Source: Phycicoccus sonneratiae | Lineage (GTDB): Bacteria > Actinomycetota > Actinomycetes > Actinomycetales > Dermatophilaceae | DNA: 64,000 nt | Assembly (NCBI RefSeq): GCF_016887965.1 | Contig: NZ_JAFDVD010000020.1 | Coordinates: 1-64,000, forward strand | Direction: 5' to 3' | Part shown: positions 8,841 to 15,863 of the stretch, one piece after another | Layout of the letters: every line of letters starts with the position of its first letter | How positions within the stretch are numbered: position 1 is the stretch's first letter | Made by a program: the position numbers and the translations under genes | The notes under the pieces: generated by a model | What the model was told of the DNA's origin: nothing | Seen by the model: the letters and a program-made list of their open reading frames with translations, nothing else | The model's database searches: none

Positions 8841-11159
8841 ATGCGCCTGCTGCCCCAGCGACTGGTGCCGCCGATGCTGCGCCGCTCGCGCGACCGCGGG
8901 TCGGCCGAGATCGGGGTCGCCCTCGTCGCGGCGGCGGTCGTCGCCGGCTCGCTCGTCGGCACCGGGGTCGCGCGCACGGCCGTCGAGGTCACCGACGGCG
9001 TCACGTGGCTCGCCGACTCGCCGACCGGGCAGGTCGTCGAGATCAACCCGTCGACCCTCGAGCCGCAGTCGGCCGCCCTCGTCGGCCTGCCCGGCCAGCA
9101 GCTCGTGCTCTCCCAGGACCGCGGCCGGCTCGTCGTCGCCAACCGGGCCACCGGAGCCCTGACCTCCATCGACCTCGCGACCCTGCTGGCCAGCGGCCGC
9201 CGCGACGCCACGCCCGGCGACGCCGTCACCGTCCTCCTCGACCACGGCCGGGCCTTCCTCGTCGACCGCGGCGTCGGCCTCGTCGCGAGCATCGACCCCG
9301 TCACCCTCGCCACCCGCGGCCGGGTCTGGCTCGCGCCGAAGGGGTTGCGGGACGCCACGATCGACGGCAAGGGCTCGATGTGGGTCGCCTCCGGTGACGA
9401 CGCGCTGACCCGGCTCACCTGGTCCGAGGCCTCGCTCGCGTTCACCTCCGAGGAGACGCACGCGCTGACCCGCGTCGGCACGACGGTGCGGCTCGTCGCG
9501 CACGAGCGGGGCGTCACCGCTGTCAGCCCGAGCACCGGTGCCATCGTCCAGGTCGGCACCGGACACGACCTCGTGAGCGCCGCCCCCCAGATGCGCGGCC
9601 CGATCTCGCCGGCGCAGTCCTCCTCGAGCAGCCTCGTGCCGGTCTCGGTGCCCGAGCGCGACGTCGTCGTCATCGTCCGCGACGGCGCGACCGTCTCCGA
9701 GGTCCGCACGGCCGCGCTGGGATGCCCCCGGCCCGGGGCCCCCGTCGAGCTCCACGGGGTGGTGTACGTCCCCTGCCCGAGCACCGGGCGGGTCATCCGG
9801 CTCGACGGCAACGGCGCAAAGGCCGGCCCGGACATCCTCACCGGCAAGGGCGCCCCCGAGCTCGTCGTCGACGACGGCGCGCTCCTCGTCAACGTCCCGG
9901 GCTCGACCAAGGGCGTCAAGGTCTCGGCCGACGGCACGACGACCTCGTTCGTCCGCTTCGACGAGACGATCAAGCCCGCGGACGTCGACCGCGACCCGGC
10001 CAAGGACGACAAGAAGGCCGAGGAGAAGGCGAAGAAGGACCGGGAGAAGGACCGCGACCGCCCGAAGAAGGACCCGCCGCGCTACGACCCCGGCAGCGGC
10101 GGCCTGCCGACGAACACCCCGGACGGCCCGAAGCCGACGCACACGAGCACGCGCACGACGACCCCGACGCCCGGTGGCACCGGCGGGTCCGAGGAGCCGC
10201 CGTCCGCGCCGACCCCGGCCCCGAAGGCCCCGGTCATCACCGACGCGCGGGCCACGGGCTCGGGCTCGGCCTCGGTCACGTGGACCCAGCCGGGTGCGGG
10301 GGCCAGCTCGTACGACGTCCTCGTCGGCGGCTCGGTGGCCGTCACCGTGTCCGGGTCGACCACCTCGACGACGCTCACCGGCCTCGCGACCGGCTCGACC
10401 GTGCAGATCACCGTCCGCGGCACGTACGCCGGCGGCCGGACCGTCGCCTCCGCCCCGGCCGCGGTGACGCCGGCCGGTGCGCCGGGCGCCCCGGGTGGGG
10501 TCGCGCTCTCGGAGACCGCCCGCAGCCGCACGTCCGCGACGTTCGCGGTGTCCTGGAACGCCGCCGGTGACAACGGCAGCGCCGTCACCCGGTACGCGGT
10601 CTCCGCGACCGGCGCCCACGGGTCGGACACCTGGAGCGGCTCGACCCGCTCGGCCAGCGTCACCGTGCCCTGCGACTCGGGGTCGGCGTCGTGCGGCTCG
10701 GTCAGCGTCTCGGTGACCGCCACGAACGCCGTCGGCACCGGTCCGGCCGGCACCGCCTCGGCCGCGGTGAGCCCGACGCCGGGTCTGGCGTTGCCGCCGG
10801 CGGGTGCGACGGTCGTCGCCTCGCAGGTGTCGGAGGGCGCCGACGACGAGTTCGACTACGAGCGCGTCACGACCCTCACCCTCACGCCCCCGGCCGGGTG
10901 GGCGAGCTTCGGCGGGGTGTGCTCGGTCCGCTACACGACCGCGTACACGAGCGGTCCGGCCACGGTGCCCTGCAGCGCGACGAGCCTGCAGGTCACCTCG
11001 ACCCGGCTCTCGGAGGCCAGCCGCCGCAGCAACCACGGCGTCGTCATCCGCGCCTACGACCCGGCCACGCCCGGCACGTACGTCGAGTCCGCGACCTTCA
11101 CGTGGAGCCTCGTCTGGCCGATCGACGTCTGCGGGACCGGCGGCAAGATCTGCCCCTGA
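8841..11159 (+). CDS. Membrane-anchored fibronectin type III protein
   Basis: A 772-residue protein with a basic N-terminus and a hydrophobic anchor at about 21-45. Next come repeated short beta motifs resembling a propeller (about 50-370), a very charged Lys/Glu/Asp stretch (about 385-413), a Pro/Thr linker, two fibronectin type III domains (about 465-550 and 552-650) and a C-terminal beta-rich region with paired cysteines. The ATG follows GGAGG at 8829-8833, two bases after the previous stop. It closes the operon. I infer a cell-surface component that the FtsK/MoxR machinery exports or assembles; the ligand is unknown. Confidence 0.85.
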   Translation: MRLLPQRLVPPMLRRSRDRGSAEIGVALVAAAVVAGSLVGTGVARTAVEVTDGVTWLADSPTGQVVEINPSTLEPQSAALVGLPGQQLVLSQDRGRLVVANRATGALTSIDLATLLASGRRDATPGDAVTVLLDHGRAFLVDRGVGLVASIDPVTLATRGRVWLAPKGLRDATIDGKGSMWVASGDDALTRLTWSEASLAFTSEETHALTRVGTTVRLVAHERGVTAVSPSTGAIVQVGTGHDLVSAAPQMRGPISPAQSSSSSLVPVSVPERDVVVIVRDGATVSEVRTAALGCPRPGAPVELHGVVYVPCPSTGRVIRLDGNGAKAGPDILTGKGAPELVVDDGALLVNVPGSTKGVKVSADGTTTSFVRFDETIKPADVDRDPAKDDKKAEEKAKKDREKDRDRPKKDPPRYDPGSGGLPTNTPDGPKPTHTSTRTTTPTPGGTGGSEEPPSAPTPAPKAPVITDARATGSGSASVTWTQPGAGASSYDVLVGGSVAVTVSGSTTSTTLTGLATGSTVQITVRGTYAGGRTVASAPAAVTPAGAPGAPGGVALSETARSRTSATFAVSWNAAGDNGSAVTRYAVSATGAHGSDTWSGSTRSASVTVPCDSGSASCGSVSVSVTATNAVGTGPAGTASAAVSPTPGLALPPAGATVVASQVSEGADDEFDYERVTTLTLTPPAGWASFGGVCSVRYTTAYTSGPATVPCSATSLQVTSTRLSEASRRSNHGVVIRAYDPATPGTYVESATFTWSLVWPIDVCGTGGKICP

Positions 11160-11234
11160 CCCGGCGGGTCGCCGCGGCTCGCCGGGCCGGACGTCGCGGC
11201 GCGGAAGGTATCAGCCGCCGGCCACGCGGCCTCT

Positions 11235-11261
11235 TGGAGGTGCACCCCGTGCACTCCTCCA
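11235..11261 (+). terminator. Candidate hairpin after the FtsK operon
   Basis: TGGAGGTGCAC pairs with GTGCA and CCTCCA across a 3-nt loop with a two-base bulge. It lies 76 bases after the last operon stop and 15 bases before the next gene. There is no T-tract, as is common in actinobacteria. It could instead regulate translation of the downstream gene. Confidence 0.4.
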
Positions 11262-11275
11262 GGACGGAGCCCGCC

Positions 11276-12064
11276 ATGACCACCGACCCGTTCGACACCG
11301 GCCCGACCGGCACCTTCCGTGCCCTGTGCCGTGACTACCCCGACGGCACCGTCTTCCGCGGCGCCGACGGCTTCCGGTCGCTGTGGGGCCCGGTGTTCTA
11401 CCGCGGCCGGGCGAACGGCACCGCCCGGCTGCTCGTCATCGGGCAGGACCCGGCGCAGACCGAGGCGGTGACCCGTCGCTGCCTCTCGGGCCAAGCCGGC
11501 CGGCGGGTGCAGGGCTTCGTCGAGAAGCTCGGCTACACGCGGCGCTACCTGATGGTCAACGCCTTCCTCTACGGCATCTACAACCAGTCGATGGCCCTGC
11601 CGCACCTGCTCGACCCCGCCATCCAGGCCTACCGCGACGCGTGGCTCCTCGCGGCGCTCGCGCCGGGCAAGGTCGAGACGGTCGTCACCTTCGGCACGCC
11701 GGCCTTCAATGCCTGGACGGCCTTCACCGCGACGCCGGCGGGGGCCGCGGCGAGCGCCGGCGTGCTGTTCCACAAGGCGCTGCACCCGACGGCCGACAAG
11801 CCCGGGGGGCCGATCACGCGCCAGGACCTGCTCGACAACTGGAACGTCGCCCTCCAGTTCCTCCACCCGCAGGTGCAGAAGCCCGACGTGAAGAAGCCGC
11901 TCGTCCCGTACGGCAGCGACTTCACCCCCGCCGAGCTGCCGGAGATCCCCGCCCGCGACCTGTCGTTCGGGTTCCCGGCGTGGATGCGCAGCACCGACTT
12001 CTGGGCGTCGATGTCGCCGACCCCCGGCACCGAGCGGGCGAACATCTCGGTCGAGGTGCCGTAG
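11276..12064 (+). CDS. Uracil-DNA glycosylase superfamily protein
   Basis: A 262-residue protein with UDG-fold motifs: GQDPAQ near residue 55 matches the water-activating loop, and ALHPTAD near 168 matches the HPS-like DNA-interaction loop. A base-excision repair glycosylase removing uracil or a related lesion is the likeliest role, but it is not an ordinary family 1 Ung and the substrate is unproved. The ATG at 11276 has GGAG nine bases upstream; the open frame reaches further back with no support. It stands alone between the FtsK operon and a convergent methyltransferase gene. Confidence 0.75.
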   Translation: MTTDPFDTGPTGTFRALCRDYPDGTVFRGADGFRSLWGPVFYRGRANGTARLLVIGQDPAQTEAVTRRCLSGQAGRRVQGFVEKLGYTRRYLMVNAFLYGIYNQSMALPHLLDPAIQAYRDAWLLAALAPGKVETVVTFGTPAFNAWTAFTATPAGAAASAGVLFHKALHPTADKPGGPITRQDLLDNWNVALQFLHPQVQKPDVKKPLVPYGSDFTPAELPEIPARDLSFGFPAWMRSTDFWASMSPTPGTERANISVEVP

Positions 12065-12095
12065 AGCGTCTGGGTCGGGCCGCGGTCGGTGCGGG

Positions 12096-12737
12096 TCAGG
12101 CGGGCCGGTGCGCGAAGACGATGGCCCCGGGCACGTCGTCGTCCGGGCGCAGGAGCAGCTCGGCGTCGATCTCGAACCCGCTGTCCCGCAACCACGTCGA
12201 CACCTGACGGGGTGTGCGCCGGTGGGTGTCGACGCCGATGGACCGGCCGCTGTGGCCCTCGGTCGTCCGCCGGGTGCCATCGCCGACGTGGAAGCCGACG
12301 AGCACCGGCGCGCCGGGGCGCAGGACGCGGCCGAACTCGTCGAAGACGCCGGGGACGGCGTCGTCGGGCACGTGGATGACCGACCAGAAGGCGAGGACGC
12401 CGCCGAGCGAGGCGTCGGCGAGGGCGAGGCCGGTCATCGTCCCGACGGTGAAGTCGAGGTCGGGATGGTCCTGCCGGGCGCGGGCGACCATCCCGGGTGA
12501 GAGGTCGATGCCGAACGCGTCGATGCCGAGGTCGCACAGGTGGCGGGTGACGTAGCCCGGGCCGCAGCCGACGTCGGCCACCGGCCCGCCGCCGGCGTCG
12601 GCGACCGAGTCGGCGAAGAGGGCCAGGCCCGCGCGCAGGGCCGGGTTGCCGTCGAGGAGGCCGGTGACGACCTCGGCGTACGCGTCGGCGTCTGTGTCGT
12701 AGGAGTCGCGGGCCTCGTCGAGCCAGTCGTCGGGCAT
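12096..12737 (-). CDS. Class I SAM-dependent methyltransferase
   Basis: A 213-residue Rossmann methyltransferase. Motif I VADVGCGPG near 53-61 binds SAM, FGIDLSPGM near 76 is motif II, and the post-I and IV regions (LAFWSVIHVP) follow. It lacks features that identify the acceptor. Its start is adjacent to the stop of the upstream Imm-5/Arr fusion gene, with the shared base at 12737, so the two are likely co-transcribed. The GNAT-, VOC- and reductase-like neighbours suggest small-molecule modification, but no substrate can be named. Confidence 0.85.
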   Translation of the reverse strand: MPDDWLDEARDSYDTDADAYAEVVTGLLDGNPALRAGLALFADSVADAGGGPVADVGCGPGYVTRHLCDLGIDAFGIDLSPGMVARARQDHPDLDFTVGTMTGLALADASLGGVLAFWSVIHVPDDAVPGVFDEFGRVLRPGAPVLVGFHVGDGTRRTTEGHSGRSIGVDTHRRTPRQVSTWLRDSGFEIDAELLLRPDDDVPGAIVFAHRPA

Positions 12738-13675
12738 CAGTCCATCGCCTCGATGCCGAGCTCGGCCAGCTCACCGGACGAGTCGCGGATCCGTTGCACG
12801 AGAACGGCGTCCGGTGGTTCCCAGTCCATGACCTCCTCGACGACGCGGACCCCCTCGGTGGTGCGGTACGAGCGGGTCGGGTTGCCGGGGAAGCGCTTGT
12901 CGGTGACGTTGGGGTCGTCCTCGAGCTCGCCGAGCGGCTCGACCCGGTAGACGCGCGGCGGCCCGTCGCCGCGGGCGAGCTCGGCCGCCAGGGGTGCGCC
13001 GTTCGCCGAGGCCGTGACGTAGATGTGCTTCAGGGGACGGCCCGTCCCGTAGTTCGAGCGCCACCCCGGCGCCAGCACGTCGCCGGGCCGGACGTCGGCG
13101 CGGGTGCCGTGGAAGAACGGGCCAGGGTCGTCGACCACCCGCCGCGGCGGGGGAGGGTCGCGCAGCAGCACGTCGAGCCGCCGCACGAGCGCCGCCACCC
13201 GGGTGCGCCCCTCCGGCGCCCGCGGGTAGCGCGACAGGACGTCGAGGACTACCGGGGTGGCGCGCCGTGCCGCGGCGTCGACCACGTACTCGGCGACCAC
13301 CGGGTCGTCGCCACGGTGCAGCTCGGCGGCCCGTGCGGCGTGCGCGGCCGCGCCGAGGAGGTGCCGCAGCTGCGTGGCGTTGCCGAGCGGGTGCAGGTAG
13401 GCGGATGCGGCGGCGTCACCGGCAGCCGTCGCCGCGTGCCGGGCGGCCTCGGTGGCGGCCTCCCGTCCGGCGCGGTGGGCGTCGGTCGCGGTGTGCCGCT
13501 GGAGGTTCGAGCGCGGCGCCCCCTCGGCGAACACCCGGGCCGCGGCGATGGCCGCCCGCGGCCGGTCGTCGTCGGGATGCGTGCGGTCCCAGACGACGAG
13601 GGCCTGCTCGGCGCAGTCGGCGGCGTACCCGGCGACCGCGCGCAGCTCGTCCGCCGTCAGCTCGAAGTCGGCCAC
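12737..13675 (-). CDS. arr: Imm-5-like domain fused to rifampin ADP-ribosyltransferase (Arr)
   Basis: A 312-residue two-domain protein. Residues 1-180 are Ala-rich helices resembling the putative immunity protein family (Imm-5-like; AGDAAASAYLHP, RRATPVVLDVLSRYP). Residues 185-312 are an Arr domain that transfers ADP-ribose from NAD to rifampin: FFHGTR, HIYVTAS, LEDDPN, FPGNPTRSYR. The Arr triad is intact as His189, Tyr219 and Asp254, with the same 30- and 35-residue spacing as mycobacterial Arr. The GTG at 13675 is preferred over an ATG at 13720, which would overlap the end of the DHFR-like gene. Arr is normally a single-domain protein of about 140 residues, so the fusion is unusual. Confidence 0.85.
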   Translation of the reverse strand: MADFELTADELRAVAGYAADCAEQALVVWDRTHPDDDRPRAAIAAARVFAEGAPRSNLQRHTATDAHRAGREAATEAARHAATAAGDAAASAYLHPLGNATQLRHLLGAAAHAARAAELHRGDDPVVAEYVVDAAARRATPVVLDVLSRYPRAPEGRTRVAALVRRLDVLLRDPPPPRRVVDDPGPFFHGTRADVRPGDVLAPGWRSNYGTGRPLKHIYVTASANGAPLAAELARGDGPPRVYRVEPLGELEDDPNVTDKRFPGNPTRSYRTTEGVRVVEEVMDWEPPDAVLVQRIRDSSGELAELGIEAMD

Positions 13676-13703
13676 CCGCTCGAGTCTGGCACGGCGCGGG
13701 GCC

Positions 13704-14291
13704 TCACACCGGATGGGCATCGCGGCGGACGCGGTAGCGCAGGTGGGTCACCTCGCGCCCCTGCACGACGCGCGGCGGCTCGAGCTCGACCGGGCCGGCG
13801 AGGTCGTCGAGGCCGTCGAAGAGCCGGCGCCCGGCGCCGAGGAGCACGGGCACGACGTGCACCTGGACCTCGTCGAGCTCGCCGGCGCGGATGAGGGCGC
13901 GGGCGGCCCCGGCACCGTGGACCATCACGTCCCGGTCGCCGGCGCCCTCGCGGGCCTCGGCCGCACACTCGGCGACGTCGGTGTCGAAGCGCGCGGTCCC
14001 CGGGGGCACGTCGCCCTCGTCGACGTGGTGGGTGAGCACGAGGATGGGGACGCCGTCGTGGTGGTCGCCGCCCCAGCGGCCGGCGAGCTCGAAGGTGCGG
14101 CGCCCGGAGATGATCGCGCCGGTCGCGACGCTCTCGGCGTACACCTCGCCGTCCGGTCCGGGCCCGTCGCGGTCGTCGAGCCAGTCGAAGAGGCGGAAGC
14201 CGCCCCTGCCCATCTCCTGTCCGGGCCGGTCGTCCGGGCCGGCGCAGAAGCCGTCGAGGGACATCGTCATGTCGAGGCGGATGGCGTTCAT
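13704..14291 (-). CDS. RibD C-terminal/dihydrofolate reductase-like protein
   Basis: A 195-residue protein of the RibD_C/DHFR-like family, usually NADPH-dependent reductases of unknown substrate. It begins with RLDMTMSLDGFCAG and contains the family's GRRTFE and DVMVHGAG nucleotide-binding motifs. The upstream VOC gene ends in an ATGA overlap with its start (14288-14291), so the two form a translationally coupled pair. It is not a chromosomal folA: such paralogues are common in actinobacterial accessory regions. Confidence 0.85.
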   Translation of the reverse strand: MNAIRLDMTMSLDGFCAGPDDRPGQEMGRGGFRLFDWLDDRDGPGPDGEVYAESVATGAIISGRRTFELAGRWGGDHHDGVPILVLTHHVDEGDVPPGTARFDTDVAECAAEAREGAGDRDVMVHGAGAARALIRAGELDEVQVHVVPVLLGAGRRLFDGLDDLAGPVELEPPRVVQGREVTHLRYRVRRDAHPV

Positions 14292-14737
14292 GCGGTGGGC
14301 TCCTCGGGGTCGGTGGTGCGCTCGGGTGGGGGCGCGAAGTCGGCGCGGGTCATCGCGACGGGGTGGCCGGCCGGCCACTCGACGAGCTCGAGGTGGTGGC
14401 CGTCCGGGTCGGGCACGGTGGCGGTGAGCGGGCCGTCCGGGCCGCCGGGCGTCTCGAGCTCGCCGACGGGCAGGCCGGCCGCGAGCAGGCGGGTCCGGGT
14501 GGCGCGCAGGTCGTCGACCTGCACCGCGAGGTGGTCGAGGCCGCCCGGGTGCACGGGTCCTCGGGCCGGGGTCTCGACGAGCTCGAGGCACACTTCCTCG
14601 GCGCCTGGGGCGGCGAGCATCGCCATCCGGGTGTCGTCGGTCTCGACGCGTCCGACCACCTCGAGGCCGACCGTCTCGTAGAAGTCGACGGACGGCTCGA
14701 GGGCGCCGACGCGCAGGGCGGGGAACAGGACCTTCAT
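14288..14737 (-). CDS. VOC (glyoxalase/bleomycin resistance) family protein
   Basis: A 149-residue protein with the paired beta-alpha-beta-beta-beta modules of the vicinal oxygen chelate fold (VDFYETVGLEVVG at the start, DPDGHHLELVEW near 114-125). Metal-ligand positions of the fold are plausible (His in HPGGLDHLAV, Glu in HLELVE). The reaction is unknown; the family includes isomerases, dioxygenases and antibiotic-binding proteins. It overlaps the DHFR-like gene by four bases, so the pair likely acts on one pathway. Confidence 0.85.
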   Translation of the reverse strand: MKVLFPALRVGALEPSVDFYETVGLEVVGRVETDDTRMAMLAAPGAEEVCLELVETPARGPVHPGGLDHLAVQVDDLRATRTRLLAAGLPVGELETPGGPDGPLTATVPDPDGHHLELVEWPAGHPVAMTRADFAPPPERTTDPEEPTA

Positions 14738-14791
14738 GCACGGACCGACCGGTGGCGGGCCGCGAACTCATCGGTCCCGGCCCGCCCGGTG

Positions 14792-15160
14792 TCAGCCGCG
14801 GTCGTGGAGCGTCACGTGGTAGCCGTCGGGGTCGGCGAAGGTGAAGGTGCGGCCGAAGGGGCCGTCGATGGGGTCACTGACGATGGTGTGGCCGTCGGCG
14901 ACGAGGGCGTCGTGGATGTCCTGGACGTCGTTGGCGTGCAACCAGATCGCGGCGCCGAGGCCGGGTCGCGGGCCGGCGTCGAGGTCGGTGCCGGGCACCA
15001 CGTCGCGCAGCGCGAACGCGATCGGGGTGGTGGCGAAGACGACGGCGTGCGGCGGCCCCTCGGGGGAGCGGACGAGGCCGAGGTAGCGCTCGTAGAACTC
15101 CTGCGACGCGTCGAGGTCGCGGGCCTGGAGCGAGATGAAGTCGGGTCCGGTGGCAGGCAT
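14792..15160 (-). CDS. VOC family protein, divergent from marR
   Basis: A 122-residue vicinal oxygen chelate protein (LDASQEFYERYLGLV, DPDGYHVTLHD). The ATG at 15160 is chosen because GAGGAG lies 8 bases upstream; the frame extends further without a ribosome site. It is transcribed divergently from a MarR regulator across a 62-bp region with two perfect palindromes, so I infer it is the regulator's target. The ligand is probably a small toxic or aromatic compound sensed by the regulator; this is inference. Confidence 0.87.
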   Translation of the reverse strand: MPATGPDFISLQARDLDASQEFYERYLGLVRSPEGPPHAVVFATTPIAFALRDVVPGTDLDAGPRPGLGAAIWLHANDVQDIHDALVADGHTIVSDPIDGPFGRTFTFADPDGYHVTLHDRG

Positions 15161-15177
15161 GGTGGTCTCCTCACTGT

Positions 15178-15196
15178 GTGTCAGTCCTTCTGACAC
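15178..15196. promoter_or_regulatory. MarR operator, site 1
   Basis: Perfect inverted repeat GTGTCAG-N5-CTGACAC between the VOC gene and marR. It shares its TGTCAG/CTGACA core with a second site at 15207-15224, which is typical for dimeric MarR binding. Confidence 0.75.
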
Positions 15197-15206
15197 CTAT
15201 GACGGT

Positions 15207-15224
15207 ATGTCAGGCTACTGACAT
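15207..15224. promoter_or_regulatory. MarR operator, site 2, overlapping the marR start
   Basis: Perfect inverted repeat ATGTCAG-N4-CTGACAT ending on the first two bases of the marR ATG. The position predicts autorepression. Its centre is about 28 bp from that of site 1, so two dimers could sit on nearly the same face of the helix. Confidence 0.75.
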
Positions 15225-15669
15225 GGCCCCTGACCGAGTCGGCGTCGACCTCGAGACCTCCCACGGCTACCTGCTCAAGGAAGCCTCGAGCGCCCTGCGG
15301 TCGGCGATGGAGGAGGTGCTCGCCCCGCTCGGGATGACGGTGACGCGCTACTCCTGCCTCGAGCTGCTGGCGCAGCGGCCGGGGCTGTCCAACTCGGAGC
15401 TCGCGCGCGGTGCGTTCGTCACGCGGCAGTCGATGAACGTCCTGCTGCGGGCCCTGGAGGCGGAGGGGCTCGTGACCCGGCCCGCCGAGGCGCCGGTCGG
15501 GAAGGTGCTACCCACCCGGCTCACGCCCCTCGGCCGGCGCCGACTCGCCCGGGCGTCGAAGGCGGTCCGGGAGGTCGAGGTGCGGATGCTCTCCGGCCTC
15601 ACCAACGCAGAGCGCACGGCCGCCCTCGACATCCTGCGCAGCATGGTCACCGCCCTCCGCGCCGACTGA
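15223..15669 (+). CDS. MarR-family transcriptional regulator
   Basis: A 148-residue winged-helix repressor: LTRYSCLELLAQRPGLS-type helices, recognition helix GAFVTRQSMNVLLRALE near 68, wing with LPTRLTPLGRR, and flanking dimerisation helices. The ATG at 15223 is chosen because TGTCAG operators occupy the bases before it; upstream in-frame ATG codons lie inside the operator region. The natural ligand is unknown. Regulation is probably of itself and the divergent VOC gene. Confidence 0.88.
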   Translation: MAPDRVGVDLETSHGYLLKEASSALRSAMEEVLAPLGMTVTRYSCLELLAQRPGLSNSELARGAFVTRQSMNVLLRALEAEGLVTRPAEAPVGKVLPTRLTPLGRRRLARASKAVREVEVRMLSGLTNAERTAALDILRSMVTALRAD

Positions 15670-15679
15670 GTCGACACCG

Positions 15680-15820
15680 GGGCCTAGGGACGGCCTCGAC
15701 GGACGCGTCGTCCACGACTACACGGTGCGCCGGACCAACCGCGGCACCGAGGTCACCGTCCGGACGCACGCCGGACGGCACACCCTCACCGTCACCACCG
15801 GACGGGGGGCGCCGACGACC
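15680..15820 (+). other. Coding-like remnant without a start
   Basis: Reading forward from 15698 gives a protein-like stretch (DGRVVHDYTVRRT, then THAGRHTLTVTT) in a frame with no convincing start or ribosome site. It ends before a hairpin at 15821. It may be the tail of a decayed gene. I do not recognise the family. Confidence 0.2.
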
Positions 15821-15856
15821 GGAGCGGTCGGCCGTGGTGACGCGGCCGACCGCTCC
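15821..15856. terminator. 14-bp perfect hairpin after the MerR-clamp gene
   Basis: GGAGCGGTCGGCCG (15821-15834), an 8-nt loop, then the exact reverse complement (15843-15856). It begins 7 bases after the stop of the leftward gene at 15864. No T-tract follows on either strand, but stems of this type end actinobacterial genes. Confidence 0.7.
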
Positions 15857-15863
15857 GGGACGC

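Noticed and set aside
8145-11036. 963-residue reverse frame opposite the FN3 gene
   Set aside because: Composition is typical of a GC shadow, and it conflicts with the coupled forward operon.
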